Shown here: positions 20,380 through 29,695 of the stretch, one piece after another | Position numbering within the stretch: the first letter of the stretch is position 1 | Layout: each line of letters opens with the position of its first letter | Assembly (NCBI GenBank): GCA_003116975.1 | Contig: BGKB01000041.1 | Location: forward strand, 186,001 to 250,000 | Reading direction: 5' to 3' | Source of the DNA: Aurantiochytrium sp. KH105 | Lineage: Eukaryota; Sar; Bigyra; Thraustochytrida; Thraustochytriidae | DNA length: 64,000 bases | Notes under the pieces: model-generated | Seen by the model: the letters and a program-made list of their open reading frames with translations, nothing else | What the model was told of the DNA's origin: nothing | Database searches by the model: none | Position numbers and translations under genes: made by a program

Positions 20380-20414
20380 CAGGCAGCAGCAGCAGCTGCA
20401 GCAGCTGCTGCCTG
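20380..20414. repeat. CAG/CTG palindrome
   Basis: Perfect 11-bp arms, CAGGCAGCAGC (20380-20390) and GCTGCTGCCTG (20404-20414), around a 13-nt spacer that itself contains CAGCTG. It can form a hairpin on either strand. Confidence 0.85.
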
Positions 20415-20442
20415 TGAATACAGTGAATGCGCACTTTCTCCC

Positions 20443-20478
20443 ACGCGCGCGCACGCGCACGCGCACACGCACACACAC
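20443..20478. repeat. Alternating purine-pyrimidine tract (CG/CA)n
   Basis: About 36 nt of alternating CG and CA dinucleotides, a composition prone to form Z-DNA. Lies just beyond the 3' end of the pseudoprotease gene. Confidence 0.75.
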
Positions 20479-20557
20479 CATGGAGAGCTCCTAACGACAG
20501 AGCCCTTTCCCCTTTCTCCTTGAAATAAAACAGAGCTGCCATTGTCACAATGACAAA

Positions 20558-22225
20558 TTACACAATCTTGGAGATGTCTGCGGGAATGAAGCGCTTCGAC
20601 AAAATTCGACGCGCTCTGCTCGGAGGCGGAGCAGCCGCGGCAAGTTGGGCAGGGTCCTCAGTGCGGAACATGGGGTTCTCCTGCGTCGCGCTTCCACCAC
20701 TGTGCGCGCCAGAGCTGTCGACACTATCAAGACTCGAAAAGCGCGAGCCATTGTATCGCCTGGCTTCCATCGCGCCACTACCGCTGCCGCTACCGCCGCT
20801 ACCGTCGCCGCCATCATAATACATTGAGCTGGGAGAAAGTTGAAGGACCGCCCTCGGCTCGAACTCTGGACGCGGGTTACGGCGTCTGCGGCGAACCATG
20901 ATCAGGGCTGTAAGCGCGGCGCCAAAGCCCACGATTCCACCTGCGCCGGCAACAATTGGTACAAGGATCGTTGAATCTTCGTCGCTGTCGTCTGGAGGAG
21001 TCGAAGCCGCATCCCCAACCTCTGGAGGCGCCATCGACGGTGCGTAGGTAGGCTCAAGCGAAACGACCGTGGGATACGAGGTCGGTGACATCGTCTCATT
21101 TGTGGGCGCGTGCGTTGGGAAATTGGTGGGCGCCAACGTCGGCCTTGCGGTCGTGGGTGCCAAGGTTGGCGCGGCGGTCGTTGGAAAAGCTGTCGGCTCA
21201 GCAGTTGTTGGCTGAGGCGTGGGCGCCATGGTTGGCGCGTCGGTAGGCGCCCGGGTGGTTGGCTTGGGAGTCGGCTTCGGGGTCGGGGACATTGTAGGTC
21301 TCTGGGTGGGCGCTGGCGTGGGTGGCACCGAGGCGGCAAGGGACCTTCCCACAACGTCCTCCATCCAGCTCATGTGCAGCGTGGCTCGCGTGAGCTTGGC
21401 CATGTAAGATTCTACCGTACAGCCGGTGCGTTCCTGCAACACGCCAATGAGAACGCCGTTGCCGTCGCTGTCGTATTGATAGATGGGCGAGCCGAGATCG
21501 CCAAAGCAGGTTTCCGAGTCGTCAGCGACGCTTTCTTCTGCCGATGCGCAAAAATTCTCTGTCCAATTGAGAGATCCCGAGAACGAGGCGTCGCAGACGC
21601 TGTCCGAGCGCACCGTAAGGTCGAGCGTGGACATTGCAGAGAGACTGGCCAGATCACTTGGCTCGTCGCTGTCCGGCTCGAACCAGCTGGTGACATAGAC
21701 GGACGAGCCGACGTTCTCGTAGTAGCCGCCAACACTCGGACTAACAGTCATGGGGGTAAACCTGTCCTGATTGATTTTGTTCGAGAGGGGCAAGAGTACA
21801 AGGCCATCGCGTTCTTCTCGGTCGGCGGTCGAGAGCAGCACACTCTTGGCCCACTTGCCGTCGGAGGCAAGCCACTTTTGGTTGAGCACGAAGCGCATGT
21901 TGGGAATTGCGCTGTAGAAGTTCATACATTCTGCGCTGGTCAAGACCCACCCTCTGTCGATGAAAGCGCCGGTGCACATGTGCAACCAGTCGCCACTCAC
22001 TTTGGCTTGAACAGACCCGACAAACATTGGGATGCTCGAGACTGCGTAGTCGTCAAAGAGCAGCTCTCTCCGCGCTGCCGCTTCTCCGTCTGCGGCACCG
22101 TCCGCGATCCCCTCGCGGGCTTCCGCTCCGTACGCGCAGGCCACTGCCACGGCCGCGTACAGCGCCGCCGCGAGCCTCGCCATCGTCCATGTCGCGTGCT
22201 TCCTCCTGGCCAGTGGCATCGTCAT
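20558..22225 (-). CDS. Membrane-anchored trypsin-fold pseudoprotease with mucin-like stalk
   Basis: 555 residues from the ATG at 22225; the frame upstream starts only at TTG. A signal peptide is likely (hydrophobic core ARLAAALYAAVAVACAYGA). Residues about 40-300 match the S1 trypsin fold: CTGAFIDRGWVLTSAECMN for the usual GGSLI..WVLTAAHC, RDGLVLLPLS for the Asp102 block, and CFGDLGSPIY for GDSGGP. The catalytic His is Glu and the catalytic Ser is Leu, so proteolysis is not expected. A Pro/Thr repeat stalk (PTPAPTQRPT, PTAFPTTAAPT and similar) covers about 305-390, then one transmembrane helix (about 417-443, LVPIVAGAGGIVGFGAALTA) and a cytosolic RRRRR stop-transfer tail. Oomycete glucanase inhibitor proteins are known inactive S1 homologues; whether this one inhibits or binds anything is unknown. 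Confidence 0.82.
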   Translation of the reverse strand: MTMPLARRKHATWTMARLAAALYAAVAVACAYGAEAREGIADGAADGEAAARRELLFDDYAVSSIPMFVGSVQAKVSGDWLHMCTGAFIDRGWVLTSAECMNFYSAIPNMRFVLNQKWLASDGKWAKSVLLSTADREERDGLVLLPLSNKINQDRFTPMTVSPSVGGYYENVGSSVYVTSWFEPDSDEPSDLASLSAMSTLDLTVRSDSVCDASFSGSLNWTENFCASAEESVADDSETCFGDLGSPIYQYDSDGNGVLIGVLQERTGCTVESYMAKLTRATLHMSWMEDVVGRSLAASVPPTPAPTQRPTMSPTPKPTPKPTTRAPTDAPTMAPTPQPTTAEPTAFPTTAAPTLAPTTARPTLAPTNFPTHAPTNETMSPTSYPTVVSLEPTYAPSMAPPEVGDAASTPPDDSDEDSTILVPIVAGAGGIVGFGAALTALIMVRRRRRNPRPEFEPRAVLQLSPSSMYYDGGDGSGGSGSGSGAMEARRYNGSRFSSLDSVDSSGAHSGGSATQENPMFRTEDPAQLAAAAPPPSRARRILSKRFIPADISKIV

Positions 22226-22290
22226 CGTCCGCCAATCGTCCCGCTCCGAGCCCGCGCCCCAGGCCGCCCGCCCGCGCGCACGCACGCAGG

Positions 22291-22331
22291 CACGAACGGA
22301 CGAACGAGCGTACGAACGAACGGACGGACGG
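22291..22331. repeat. (CGAA/CGGA)n tract
   Basis: Degenerate tetranucleotide array in the presumed 5' leader of the pseudoprotease gene. It produces an Arg/Ser-rich false extension of that frame. Confidence 0.8.
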
Positions 22332-23220
22332 ATGCGCCGAAGCAAGGCCTCGCCTCGCGTCTCCTCGCGTGGACTCGCGCTCGGCGGTGGCGCAGCGCAG
22401 CTCGGCGTTGGGGTTTTGCTGTCTTGCTTCTCCTTTCCTTCTCGCTTTCCAAGTTCTTTCTTTTTCTTTTTTTCTTGCTTTCTCTCCGGTTCTGTGTGCG
22501 CGTGTCTGCCTCGGAGCCGAGTTTCTTTCTTGACAGAGACCGCGGCGTCTCGGACGGAGCCTCGCTTGAGCAGTTTCCCAGCCCGCGCAGCTGCAGCTGC
22601 GGACGGCCGCGGGAAACTTGCCAGTGGCCGCTGCCGGCTGGCTGCAGCGGGATGGCGAGCGCGGCCGCGGGGCCGAGGAGGGGGAGGAGGAGGAGAGCGA
22701 TGCGCTCGACGTTCCAGGCTAGGCTAGAAAAGGAGAATCCTCGTACACGTATACTAAATAAATTGTTGGGGAGTTGGCGAAAGAATGTGCACGCGCTCAA
22801 TCCAGTTTCACGCTACGCCGCCGCCCGTGCTCGGCAGGCGCGAGGGCACGCAGAGGCCTGGGGCCGATGTCTGCGCAGCTACGGAGGGTGGGGGGGGGGG
22901 GGCGGCGGCGGCAGGGCAGCGGGTTGAGGCGGAGGAGGGAGCGCGAGAGGAGCTCGGCAGCTGCAGCTGCAGCTGAAGAAAGAAAGAGGCGGCGCCCGGC
23001 TCTTGCGCGCGGCCCATAAATCGGGTTGCGGAATTATGTGGTATAGTACACAGTTAAAGAATTAGTTTCATGTTCACGGGTTGAAACGTGGCGGCATGAC
23101 CGGGAACTAGTGCGGACTGCAGGAGGCCAATGCGGGGCACAGGCACGCGTCCCGCAGGTGGATAAGTGGGGCCACGCGGGAGGAAGACCGAGCGAAAGCA
23201 AGCAGCAACGCAACTCGAAC

Positions 23221-23246
23221 ACAACGCAACGCAACGCAACGCAACA
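23221..23246. repeat. (GCAAC)n pentanucleotide repeat
   Basis: About five perfect units, with degenerate copies continuing to about 23272. Confidence 0.85.
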
Positions 23247-23760
23247 GAATAAACACAACGCAACATAACAGGCAGGTCGCTGTCGAACGCGAAGCGCGAC
23301 CACTCGCACGCGGAAACACACGCGCACGCGCACGCGCTTGACAGGCGCGCGCTCAGCGAGAGAGCCTGCGGTGCACGCGCGCGTCGATATACCGACCCTG
23401 CCGACGAACGAACGAACGAACGACTGCGAGCGCAGCGCGTACAGCGAGCCGCGCAGCGGCGACTCGTACAGCGGCCAGGCGCGGCGAGTGCAGCGGCGAC
23501 GGCCGAGCGCGTGCGTGCAGCGGTCGCAGGCCCTGCCTTGCAGGGGGGGAGAGAGATGCGGTGGCGGCAGCAAGAGCCGTGCACGCGCTGCGCGCCGAGA
23601 GCGGTTTCTTCTTCTGGCTGGCACGCCTGGCAGAAGATGATCGGGTTCGCAAAGGGCGTCGCTCGCTTCTTGAAGGGGCTGCACGCAACATAGCGCGCGC
23701 AGGCTCCGGCTTCAGCTGCACTGCGGTCGCGGCCGAGGGCGACCGCGGGAAGTTAGCGGG

Positions 23761-23829
23761 GAGCGAGCGAGCGAGCGAGTGACTGATGGGTAGATGAGAT
23801 AGAGGGAGGGAGGGAGGGAGGAGGGAGGG
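23761..23829. repeat. (GAGC)n and (GGGA)n tracts
   Basis: Two purine-rich tetranucleotide arrays, 23761-23779 and 23802-23829, separated by about 22 nt. Confidence 0.85.
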
Positions 23830-23950
23830 CTGAGAAGAGCAGCGTCGACGACGGGGTCGAGGCAAAAGTATAGCGAAGAGGCCGCCGTGCCGAGCACGCC
23901 GCACTTGTGCTCGAGGGAGGCAGTTTTAGACGGCCGACCGAGCGTTTCTT

Positions 23951-23984
23951 CCTTGCCTTCCCTTGCCTTCCCTTGCCTTGCCTT
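23951..23984. repeat. CCTTGCCTTC decanucleotide repeat
   Basis: About three and a half tandem copies of a 10-nt unit, with a partial complementary copy (CAAGGCAAAAGGCAAG) just downstream near 24001-24017. Confidence 0.75.
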
Positions 23985-24104
23985 GATGACTCGTTCGAGT
24001 CAAGGCAAAAGGCAAGAGGACAGAGAGGGCGGAAACTGACAGTGAGCGAGCGATGAGATGATGTGTGTATGTTATGTAATGTATGCATGGCCATCTAGCT
24101 AGAG

Positions 24105-27100
24105 TTACTTGAGCGCGGTGCGCTGCTTGCCGTCCGGGTAGCCGCTCACGGCGTTGAAGTCGGCACCCCGGTCGCCCTTGAAGGCGTCGTAAATTCGCGT
24201 GAAGCGCTCGCGTTCCTCCCGCGAGACCGAAGGACGCGCCTCCTGCAGGGCCTTGCGAACATGGTCCGCACCCACGAGGAGCTCACGCGGGGCGGCAGGA
24301 GCGTCCTGCGCATCCTTTGATTCGTCCTCGCCGTCGTCTGCAGAAGACGACGGAGCATCAAGGTCCGCGTGGATGGCGTCAAGCTGCGCCGAGTACAAGA
24401 TCGCCTGAAGATCTGCGCCCGTGAACAGTTCCGCCTCCGGGGCCCGGGCGACACGAGGCAACTCCTGGCGTGCAGACTCGTCGAGCGGCATCTTGGCGGC
24501 CACGGCGCGCAGAATATCCTCGCGCTCCTCCGCGTCCGGAAAACCACACAAGAGCTGCTTGTCGAGACGACCTGGACGCAGCAATGCAGGATCCACAAGG
24601 TCCGGGCGCGAGGTCGCTGCCATGACGTAGACACCAGAGCGCGTCTCGACACCATCCAAAAAGGTGAGGAGCTGGTTTACAACGCGGTCAGTGACACCTG
24701 ACGAGTCGTTGCCGCGACGCGGCGCAACAGCATCAAACTCGTCGAAAAAGACGACGCAGGGCGCAGCCGCCGCGCCACGCGCAAAGAGATCGCGCACAGC
24801 CTGCTCGCTTGCACCAATGTACTTGTTTAGCACCTCGGGACCCTTGACGCTGATGAAATTGAGCCCGCACTCCTTGGCAACGGCACCCGCCAACATGGTC
24901 TTACCGCACCCCGGGGGGCCGTACAGCAGAATGCCCGAGGCAAGCCGCTGTGGCGACCGCTCGTAGAGCGGGGCAAACTGAATTGGCAGCTCGAGCGTCT
25001 CCTTGAGCGTACGTCGAACCGTATGCAGACCGCCGACATCGTCCCACTTGACATCACTCTTGGCCAGGGCCACGCCTCGGAGGGCTGCTGGCGTGAAGCC
25101 GTCCAGCGCGCGGTCAAAGTGCACCTGGCATAGCGGCACGGGATCGTCTCCGTTGCTAGTCCCTGTTGGCGTCTCTGCCTTGTCGTCGACCTCGTCACCA
25201 ACCTCGTCACTGCTACTCTCCAGCTCGCGCCGCAAGAGATCCTGGAGTGACTCGTGAAGGGCGCGCTCCACCAAAATGTTGAGATCAGCTGGGGCGTAAC
25301 CTTCGGCTTGCGCGGCGACCTCGTCGAGATCGAGGTCAGGCGCCGCGCTGCAACCCCCGAGTTGTAACTGTGCCTCGAGCACCAGGGTGCGATCGTGTGC
25401 CGTAAGAGGCTGGATTTCAACGATGCGGTCGAAGAGGCCGGGGCGCTGGAGAGACTTGCGCAATGAGCCCTTTTCGCGGCCGGTGGCCAGCCACGAGACG
25501 GCGCGATGCGTCAAACTTCTTCCCTCGAGGGACTCCTCCGACTGCATCTCCACGCGCTCAAAGGCTTCCAGCTTACGCTGGTATTGTGTGCAAAGGTCTT
25601 CAATCCATTCCACGAGCCACACGAGCTGCGCGTCTTCGCCGCCGCCGCCGCCCCCATCGCCTCCTGCGGGAGTCGGGAGCAGGAGGTCAAGATCGTCGAA
25701 TACAATGAGCGCTGGTGCCGTTCGCAACGCTTCGTTAAACGCCGACGAGATCGAAGACTCCACCTCGCTTCGCTTGCCGCCACGCAAGTTTGCGCACGAA
25801 ACCCACACGGTGTGCACGAGACCATCAACGTCACAGCGAAGCGCCTTAGCCACGGCCTGCGCCAGCGTCGTCTTGCCAGCCCCACGACCGCCGCAGAGAT
25901 AGACGCCGCCGGGATGAGGTCCACCCAAGGCAAGTCGATTGCGAGCCTCGGCCCGGCGCAAAACAGGGCGCAGACGCTCTAGTGCTGTCTCGCCATACGA
26001 AGCATATCCACCAAGGTCCTGCAGTGAGAGTTGATCAAAGTAGCCGCTTAAATGGCAGCCAACGCCGCCGGCGCGCACGCGCTCGACGATCGCTTTATCA
26101 GCGCCGGAGGCAGACTTGCCGTTGCCGCCGCCGCCGCTGCTGCCGCCACCACTACCGCCGCCGCCGCCGCTAATCACACTACTGCTGCTGGCCCCTGCAG
26201 TCTTGTTTGTCTCGTCGTCACCCGCTTCGTCAGATTGGAGAATTGAACCTCCGACGGAAGCTGTGATTCGCTGGAGGTCAATGTCGACCATGAACTTTTC
26301 GACCTGCCACTCGATCTTCGAGCTTGGCGTCACGAGCCAGTGCACGGTTTCGAGCACGCGCTTCTTTTCTGCGACGGCTCCGTTGCCCTGCGGGTTGGCC
26401 GCGTCGCCGCCACTCCCCGAGCCGCTGCTGCCGTTACTGTTGTCATTCTTGTTGTTGCGCTCGCTCACGCGAACCATAAAGTGAACGACGCGACCGTCGC
26501 TATGACGCCGCGTCATGCCATTGCCACCGCGTACGTGAAGCGCGATAATCGAACCGTCGGCGATAGGGGCGCCTTGCGCTGGTCCCATTCCATGTGATTT
26601 TGCTGACACGCCCCCGCCGGGTCGAATGACCATCATGCGTCGCTGCCAGAGCTGCGCCGCCAGCGAGGCGTCGCGTCCAAAATCGTCGTCGGGACAAGCA
26701 GCCTCGGCTTGCGCCTCGTCCTGGCCCTGAATCGCCGTGAGTCTCACACTGAGAGCGGGAAAAGCCTCTGGGCATGGTCGCGGCTCGAAGCGCGGCATGC
26801 GGACCACGACAGCTTCGAGCGGATTCACCTTGCATCGCACCTGAACTGCGCAGGGAAGCATGACATGGCCCGGCGCAGCGCGATTGGACACACGCAAGCG
26901 AATGTGCTCTTCGTGCAACACAGACATGAGACCTTGTGCAGGTTTGAGAGAAACACGCTTCGACTTGCGCGCGCGCTCTGCGAGGCGCACGCGGCGCTCG
27001 TTCGAAATCATGACAATCAAAGGTCTTGAGGGATCGTCCTTGTACACGAGGTCGCCGTTCTCCAGCTGCTTGAGGGGCGGCCAGCCAGCGCCTCGCTCCA

Positions 27101-27938
27101 AGCGCGCGATAGTGGTCGCGTGGACGGCGGCAATTCCATTCCAATCCTCTTCGCTCTCTTGTGCTGCAGCGCTGCTCGGCTGCTGGAGTTGTCCTTCGTG
27201 CGTTTTGCCGTGCTGCGCTTCCAAGTCAATGGGTTGGACGCGAAGGCGCAGGCCCTGTGCGGCCGCGCTGCCCTCGAGCTCGCGTTGACGCAGGCTCTGC
27301 TGCCTGTGCTGGTCGTCCTTGCTGCGCAGTTTGGGCGCAACGAGGACCTCGGTGTTGCGCGCGAGCCGCACGCAAAGAGCTTGGCCCTGCTCAACAAGGG
27401 CAATGTTGGAGACCTGCATATTGATGCGAATGTGTCCGTGCACCCACATGGGAAAACGTTGCCCTGGCCCAAGCACTGAGATTTGGGAGAGCAGCTCGTC
27501 CTCGACAAAGTGAGCGTGCATTTGCAGAATGTCCCAATCATCCGCTGTCGCGGGGTCCACCTCGACGCGGGCCGCGACCGGGGCGAAAGGCACGACGGCC
27601 ACAGAAATGACCAGCGGGCTATCAGGAGCCATTGCTGTGGCGGCGTCGAGGGCAGTCTTTATGCCCAGCGCCTCGGCCAGGCCCACGGGAAGCTCCAGGT
27701 AGTGTCCGCTGGCCGTGGCATCGGTCCAGCCAACGAATGCTTGGCAGGGCCTTGCGAGTCCGCCGCTTTCTGCAGTGGGTGGGCCTAGCCATCCTAGGCG
27801 CAGCGCGACAACACCCTGCGACTTGGCCGGCACCGCAGAGCGCACCGTTTGTGCAAAAGACGCTGGGAGACGAACAAAGTTCGTGCTCGCCGTCACCAAG
27901 ACCACGGGAAGCTGCACGTGCAGCTGTCGACGCGACAT
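24105..27938 (-). CDS. PEX1: Peroxisome biogenesis AAA+ ATPase PEX1
   Basis: 1277 residues from the ATG at 27938 (MSRRQLHVQLPVVLV). The first 170 residues match the PEX1 N-terminal double-psi-barrel domain (NFVRLPAS, LELPVGLAEALGIK). AAA D1 has Walker A GGRGAGKT (about 680) and the PEX1-type Walker B VFDDLDLL. AAA D2 has GPPGCGKT (about 1010), FFDEFDAVAPRRG (about 1060) and the second-region-of-homology block ATSRPDLVDPALLRPGRLD. PEX1 pairs with PEX6 to extract ubiquitinated PEX5 from the peroxisome membrane, so matrix import can continue. A Gly/Ser-rich linker precedes D1, and the C-terminal tail ends YPDGKQRTALK. No intron interrupts it. The partner PEX6 is not in the window. Confidence 0.93.
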   Translation of the reverse strand: MSRRQLHVQLPVVLVTASTNFVRLPASFAQTVRSAVPAKSQGVVALRLGWLGPPTAESGGLARPCQAFVGWTDATASGHYLELPVGLAEALGIKTALDAATAMAPDSPLVISVAVVPFAPVAARVEVDPATADDWDILQMHAHFVEDELLSQISVLGPGQRFPMWVHGHIRINMQVSNIALVEQGQALCVRLARNTEVLVAPKLRSKDDQHRQQSLRQRELEGSAAAQGLRLRVQPIDLEAQHGKTHEGQLQQPSSAAAQESEEDWNGIAAVHATTIARLERGAGWPPLKQLENGDLVYKDDPSRPLIVMISNERRVRLAERARKSKRVSLKPAQGLMSVLHEEHIRLRVSNRAAPGHVMLPCAVQVRCKVNPLEAVVVRMPRFEPRPCPEAFPALSVRLTAIQGQDEAQAEAACPDDDFGRDASLAAQLWQRRMMVIRPGGGVSAKSHGMGPAQGAPIADGSIIALHVRGGNGMTRRHSDGRVVHFMVRVSERNNKNDNSNGSSGSGSGGDAANPQGNGAVAEKKRVLETVHWLVTPSSKIEWQVEKFMVDIDLQRITASVGGSILQSDEAGDDETNKTAGASSSSVISGGGGGSGGGSSGGGGNGKSASGADKAIVERVRAGGVGCHLSGYFDQLSLQDLGGYASYGETALERLRPVLRRAEARNRLALGGPHPGGVYLCGGRGAGKTTLAQAVAKALRCDVDGLVHTVWVSCANLRGGKRSEVESSISSAFNEALRTAPALIVFDDLDLLLPTPAGGDGGGGGGEDAQLVWLVEWIEDLCTQYQRKLEAFERVEMQSEESLEGRSLTHRAVSWLATGREKGSLRKSLQRPGLFDRIVEIQPLTAHDRTLVLEAQLQLGGCSAAPDLDLDEVAAQAEGYAPADLNILVERALHESLQDLLRRELESSSDEVGDEVDDKAETPTGTSNGDDPVPLCQVHFDRALDGFTPAALRGVALAKSDVKWDDVGGLHTVRRTLKETLELPIQFAPLYERSPQRLASGILLYGPPGCGKTMLAGAVAKECGLNFISVKGPEVLNKYIGASEQAVRDLFARGAAAAPCVVFFDEFDAVAPRRGNDSSGVTDRVVNQLLTFLDGVETRSGVYVMAATSRPDLVDPALLRPGRLDKQLLCGFPDAEEREDILRAVAAKMPLDESARQELPRVARAPEAELFTGADLQAILYSAQLDAIHADLDAPSSSADDGEDESKDAQDAPAAPRELLVGADHVRKALQEARPSVSREERERFTRIYDAFKGDRGADFNAVSGYPDGKQRTALK

Positions 27939-29095
27939 TGTCTTGCTATAAACCGATCTCTTGAGTTTCTGGCGAACACGTGCTGGTTGCTCTTGTAGTG
28001 GGCGAGCAAGGGGTCGCGCGAGGCAGTCCCAACGCAAAGCAAGTCAACCCCCCAACCCAAGCCTACCCAACCCAACCCAACCCAACTCAACCCAACCCTA
28101 GACGACGTTCCGCTTTCGTCTAGTCTCTATCCCAACGCACGTCAACCCCGCCGTCCGGGCCGTCAGTACTCCTTTTGTCGGAGCACGATTGCCGCTTTGC
28201 TCGCAAGTCGTCGCGCTGCCTGCGCCAAGTCTGCGCCGAGCTCGCTGGGAGTCTGGGAAATCGGATTTGCCTTTTCGAATAGAACGGAGAAGAACACTTT
28301 TTTCTATAAAGTACTAGTAAAATAAAAAATACAGACACGAAATTGCGTTCTGCACTCGAGCTTTTGGAGCAATGTGTATACCTTTGAGCTGGACCTTGTC
28401 CTTGATGGGTCAAGCAATCAATGCGAAAACGATGCGGACAGCCTTTCGAGAGAGCAGGACCGAGCTTTCCTCTTTTCGGATCAACTAGATCTCTGTCTCT
28501 TTTGATCACCGCGCCAAAGTTGGCTTTCTCAGAAATGCGCAAGTGTGCTCATGGAGCGCCACAAGCATTCCAGTGCCCGTATACTCTTTGTGCTCTCTTG
28601 CGGGAATCGAAAGTAGGCCTACTTGAGAAACGAACAAATCACGGGCGTCTCATTTCGTCATGGACTTCATTCGGCCTAGGCCTTCATCGCCAGTCATCAA
28701 GTTGTGAACCAAACAAACAACCGGCACGACATAGAAACAAACAAGGTCAACTCTTCTCTAATGGATGGAGACAAGATGGATGGGTGACGGAGAGGGGAGG
28801 AAATGCAAAAGACGGGAATGAATTTTGGGGGGAGGGGGAAGATGTATGTAGTTGGATGTTGTCAAAATACGAATGCAGGTGAGGGCACGAACGCAGAACG
28901 CACACGCGGACAGAAATTAGCTTCCTCCGGTAAGCGCAAAGGCTCGTTCTAGCTTGGGGTAGGGCAACACAGGGCCACTCTGGCCTGATCTGACCCGCGC
29001 CAAATCAGTACGACGGTAAACCCCGTGATCAACCTCGCGCTTGCGTACGCATGAACGAGCCCACGACGCGACCTCGTCCGCCAGCACGACGACGC
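27939..29095. other. Spacer PEX1 / RPL13A
   Basis: 1157 bp. Contains the CCCAA array (28046-28109) directly upstream of PEX1, then moderately AT-rich sequence. A 153-codon plus-strand frame at 28421-28882 has no known domain and is not called. No tRNA found. Confidence 0.55.
28046..28109. repeat. (CCCAA)n telomere-like pentanucleotide array
   Basis: About eight near-perfect CCCAA units with variants (CCTACCCAA, CTCAACCCAA) ending in AACCCTAG. On the minus strand it reads TTGGG repeats. It lies 108 bp upstream of the PEX1 ATG. Confidence 0.85.
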
Positions 29096-29695
29096 TTAGT
29101 AGCCGAACTGCTCGAGAGTCTGCTTGGCATCCTCAGGGATGTCAGCCTCCTCGCGGGCCTGCTTCAAGAGCTTCTGGTCTGCCACCTTGCGCTCATAGTA
29201 GGCAGCGCTCTTAACCTTGCGCTTCTCCTCGAGGGTAGCGACAACCTCCTTGTGCTTCCAGCCGTAGCTTGCGGTGAGCTCGCCAAGGTTGGTGGACTTG
29301 CGGCCGGGGCGCAGGCGAAGGACCTTGAGGGCCTCAGGGATCACCATGCGCTTCATGCGGTCGTAGGGGTGGGGGATGCCCTCGAAGGCCTTGAGGCGGA
29401 TCATGGCGGCCTTGCCGCGGGCGGTCTTGTGGGGGATCATGCCACGGATCATGCGGGTGAGCTGCTGCTTGGGGGATCGCAGCGAGAAGGGGCCGCGCTC
29501 GGGGTTAGAGTTCATCTTCTTGTTGAACTTGTTCTCGAGCTTGATCCGGTTGCGCCATTTGTGGCCGGAGATCTCCAGCTCCTCGCAGCGCACGGCGACC
29601 ACGCGCTGGCCGCACAGGAGCTCCTTGGCGATGATGCTCGCGAGGCGACCCATAAGGTGCCCGCGGCAGTCCACGACGATCACGCGCTCGAACAT
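29096..29695 (-). CDS. RPL13A: Large ribosomal subunit protein uL13 (L13a)
   Basis: 199 residues, the usual eukaryotic L13a length. It begins [20 protein letters not shown] and contains [55 protein letters not shown] and the C-terminal eukaryote-type helical tail. It is a component of the 60S subunit near the exit-tunnel side. The coding strand is strongly biased to C-ending codons (AAG, CTC, GTC) compared with neighbouring genes, as expected for a highly expressed gene. No intron is present, so no intronic snoRNAs are hosted here, unlike in vertebrates. Confidence 0.97.
   Translation of the reverse strand: MFERVIVVDCRGHLMGRLASIIAKELLCGQRVVAVRCEELEISGHKWRNRIKLENKFNKKMNSNPERGPFSLRSPKQQLTRMIRGMIPHKTARGKAAMIRLKAFEGIPHPYDRMKRMVIPEALKVLRLRPGRKSTNLGELTASYGWKHKEVVATLEEKRKVKSAAYYERKVADQKLLKQAREEADIPEDAKQTLEQFGY

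Larger units (their letters stand above)
19649..20557. other. Spacer with simple repeats
   Basis: 909 bp with no supported gene. Holds a CT-rich tract (19809-19850), an AT-rich middle, a CAG/CTG palindrome (20380-20414) and an alternating CG/CA tract (20443-20478). Frames crossing it are produced by these repeats. Confidence 0.6.
22226..24104. other. Long repeat-rich spacer
   Basis: 1879 bp between the pseudoprotease start and the PEX1 stop. No ORF here has a recognisable domain. Contents: (CGAA/CGGA)n at 22291-22331, a G-run followed by GGC units at about 22889-22920, (GCAAC)n at 23221-23246, (GAGC)n and (GGGA)n at 23761-23829, and CCTTGCCTTC repeats at 23951-23984. Confidence 0.6.

Noticed and set aside
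22226-22345. Arg/Ser-rich N-terminal extension of the pseudoprotease.
   Set aside because: Starts at TTG and is encoded by the CGAA/CGGA repeat; the ATG at 22225 sits just before the signal peptide.
23034-23904. Overlapping minus-strand frames of 180-216 codons in the long spacer.
   Set aside because: Composed of Ala, Arg, Ser and Leu from GC-rich repeats, without any recognisable domain.
28421-28882. 153-codon plus-strand frame between PEX1 and RPL13A.
   Set aside because: Low GC, no domain, no codon bias like the neighbouring genes; likely chance.
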